Assembly (NCBI GenBank): GCA_946902875.1
Contig: OX336358.1
Span: 15,741,694-15,805,693, forward strand
Direction: 5' to 3'
Source: Nematopogon swammerdamellus
Lineage: Eukaryota; Arthropoda; Insecta; Lepidoptera; Adelidae
Length of the DNA stretch: 64,000 bases
In this document: one piece after another, positions 62,851 through 64,000 of the stretch
How positions within the stretch are numbered: the first letter of the stretch is position 1
Layout: each line of letters opens with the position of its first letter
Translations under genes and position numbers: made by a program
The notes under the pieces: generated by a model
Told to the model about the DNA's origin: nothing
The model's input: the letters and a program-made list of their open reading frames with translations, nothing else
Databases searched by the model: none

Positions 62851-63899
62851 TAAAATATTCACTTAAATTTAATTAATGTCAACTTTCCTTGAAGTAAATA
62901 TTACGAGTATGTGAATTTCTTCTTACACAAAAATAAATTTCTTACATTCTAATAAGTCCATCTACATGTTGAAAGTTTATAATTAAAATTTAAAATTATA
63001 GAAAGCTTCTAATATTATTTCTTTGTACAATATTCAATACAATTAAGCAAACACTAAATATTGAATTTTTGACCATGCAATTCGATTAAATATAGATTTT
63101 CAATTAAAGGTAATGTTAGAAAAGAACAAATACCTGGTTAAGTTTTCAGATGAAAAATATATTTATTGCACAATATGAAATTAACAAATAAATTAAAGAC
63201 TAATAATAAACTAACCTAAACAACATAAAAAATTTCACACAAATTTTGTCACTCTCTCCTCGTAGGGTACCCAAAACGCTCGCAGCATTCCCGCGCTGGA
63301 TAGCGTTTTCAGATTAATTTTATTGCATAACTTTTAACATCGGTGCCATACTTTTCTTTTATATGTTCATAAATAGTGTCATATTAAGTGACTTTGTCAA
63401 CAAAATACCATTTCGATTTATCATTTTACTACAAAGAAAAAAAAATCAAAGGCTTGCTTAAAGTGAAGCACAACTTGAGCGCCACTCAACTCCGGGTTAT
63501 GAATCCAGGCCTGCAGAGGCGCTATTCCCGGTGTAGAGAATTTGTAGAGCTGTTACCTCATTTAATTTATAGCTGTTGAAATGTTCTTGTTAAATTGTTA
63601 TATTGATGCTCCGGACTGCGGCCAGAACCTGTTCACTAGGGTTGCCAATCCTCCTTCCTTTTAATCCTTATTCCGTTTACTCGTGGATTTTTGTGGGAAA
63701 TTACTTACTGGTATGATGAGGACCTACATTTATACATAAACATAAAGCAATGGGTTCCAAAACTGTATGACAAAAGTTATGAAATTGCACTTAATAAAAT
63801 AAGTGTACTTCTAAATAAGTGAATCCTCAAGTGTTTGTGCTCTTAAGCGACAATATATAGACATTATATAAAAATGTTACCGTGTTAAATGTAACTTTT
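62851..63899. other. AT-rich sequence, nothing recognised
   Basis: No repeat family is recognised. The frame 63388-63579 has no known motif. TTTATTGCACAATATG at about 63160 may be another reversed LINE end. Confidence 0.4.
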
Positions 63900-64000
63900 T
63901 CGGGTTCCGTATCAATTACTAAGCCTACGTCGTATGTCTGTCTGTCTGTCTATACGTCCGTCCGTGCGTCGTCCGTCCGAATGCAGTATATTTTGAACCG
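63900..64000 (+). mobile_element. M-family (GTCY)n element, cut by window end
   Basis: CGGGTTCCGTATCAATTACT, AAGCCTACGTCGTATGTCTG and a GTCT/GTCC run, continuing past the edge. Confidence 0.8.

Noticed and set aside
62589..62876. Plus-strand frames of 90-95 codons
   Set aside because: Antisense shadows of the RTE reverse transcriptase frame.
1..64000. CRISPR array or bacterial operon structure
   Set aside because: No spaced identical repeats with unique spacers, and the sequence is eukaryotic repeat-rich DNA. The regularly repeated blocks are satellites or dispersed SINEs.

Overview
The window looks like lepidopteran (moth or butterfly) nuclear DNA. It is AT-rich and full of interspersed repeats of the kinds typical of that order: elements carrying (GTCY)n microsatellites, A-tailed SINEs with a GGTTGGTACCACCGCACTG core, Jockey-, CR1- and RTE-type LINE ends, and lepidopteran-style hAT and pogo remnants. 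I could not recognise a single host protein-coding gene. Most open frames are chance frames or shadows of repeats. The only long frame is a retrotransposon polymerase (32666-35416, minus strand). The window is best read as intergenic or intronic sequence built by repeated nested insertion.

Family names used here are my own labels. SINE-A: leader (L) + tRNA/5S-like head (H) + core and A-tail. SINE-B: related core, different tail. Z: repeat ending in (ATGT)n that shares the SINE-A leader. M: (GTCY)n element bounded by AAACCGGCCAAGTGCGAGTC. E and R: 3' ends of two LINEs. J and J2: 3' ends of Jockey-like LINEs. F: element with CCAAACGGATGGACCGATTT. K: element with GCGTCCGCCATTTT.

Layout. 1-5.5 kb: F with a SINE-A in its hairpin, then an E tail split by both a SINE-A and a pogo-like element. 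5.9-8.7 kb: full-length SINE-A, an 0.8-kb foldback element, a decayed Jockey RT. 10.4-11 kb: a 19-bp satellite. 12-21 kb: SINE-A and M copies, three TIR/foldback elements, a tRNA-like sequence. 21-30 kb: RTE fragment, SINE-B copies, a hAT element with an 8-bp target duplication inside Z. 31.4-36.4 kb: (TGAG)n satellite and a nearly full-length CR1-type LINE inserted inside another Z copy. 36.4-54 kb: scattered SINE, LINE and M copies with several non-repeat GC-richer islands (40.5, 41.5, 44-46, 51.2 kb). 54.5-55.5 kb: a large inverted repeat whose arms end in SINE-B. 56-64 kb: non-repeat sequence, M, SINE-A, two RTE 3' ends and a final M copy running off the edge.

Three observations stand out: (1) the SINE-A head joins a tRNA-like A box, a 5S rRNA-like internal control region and a B-box-like motif; (2) the LINE has an in-frame T TTT TTA heptamer where its two reading frames overlap, in the right phase for a -1 frameshift; (3) the insertion nests let the order of several transposition events be read directly from the sequence.
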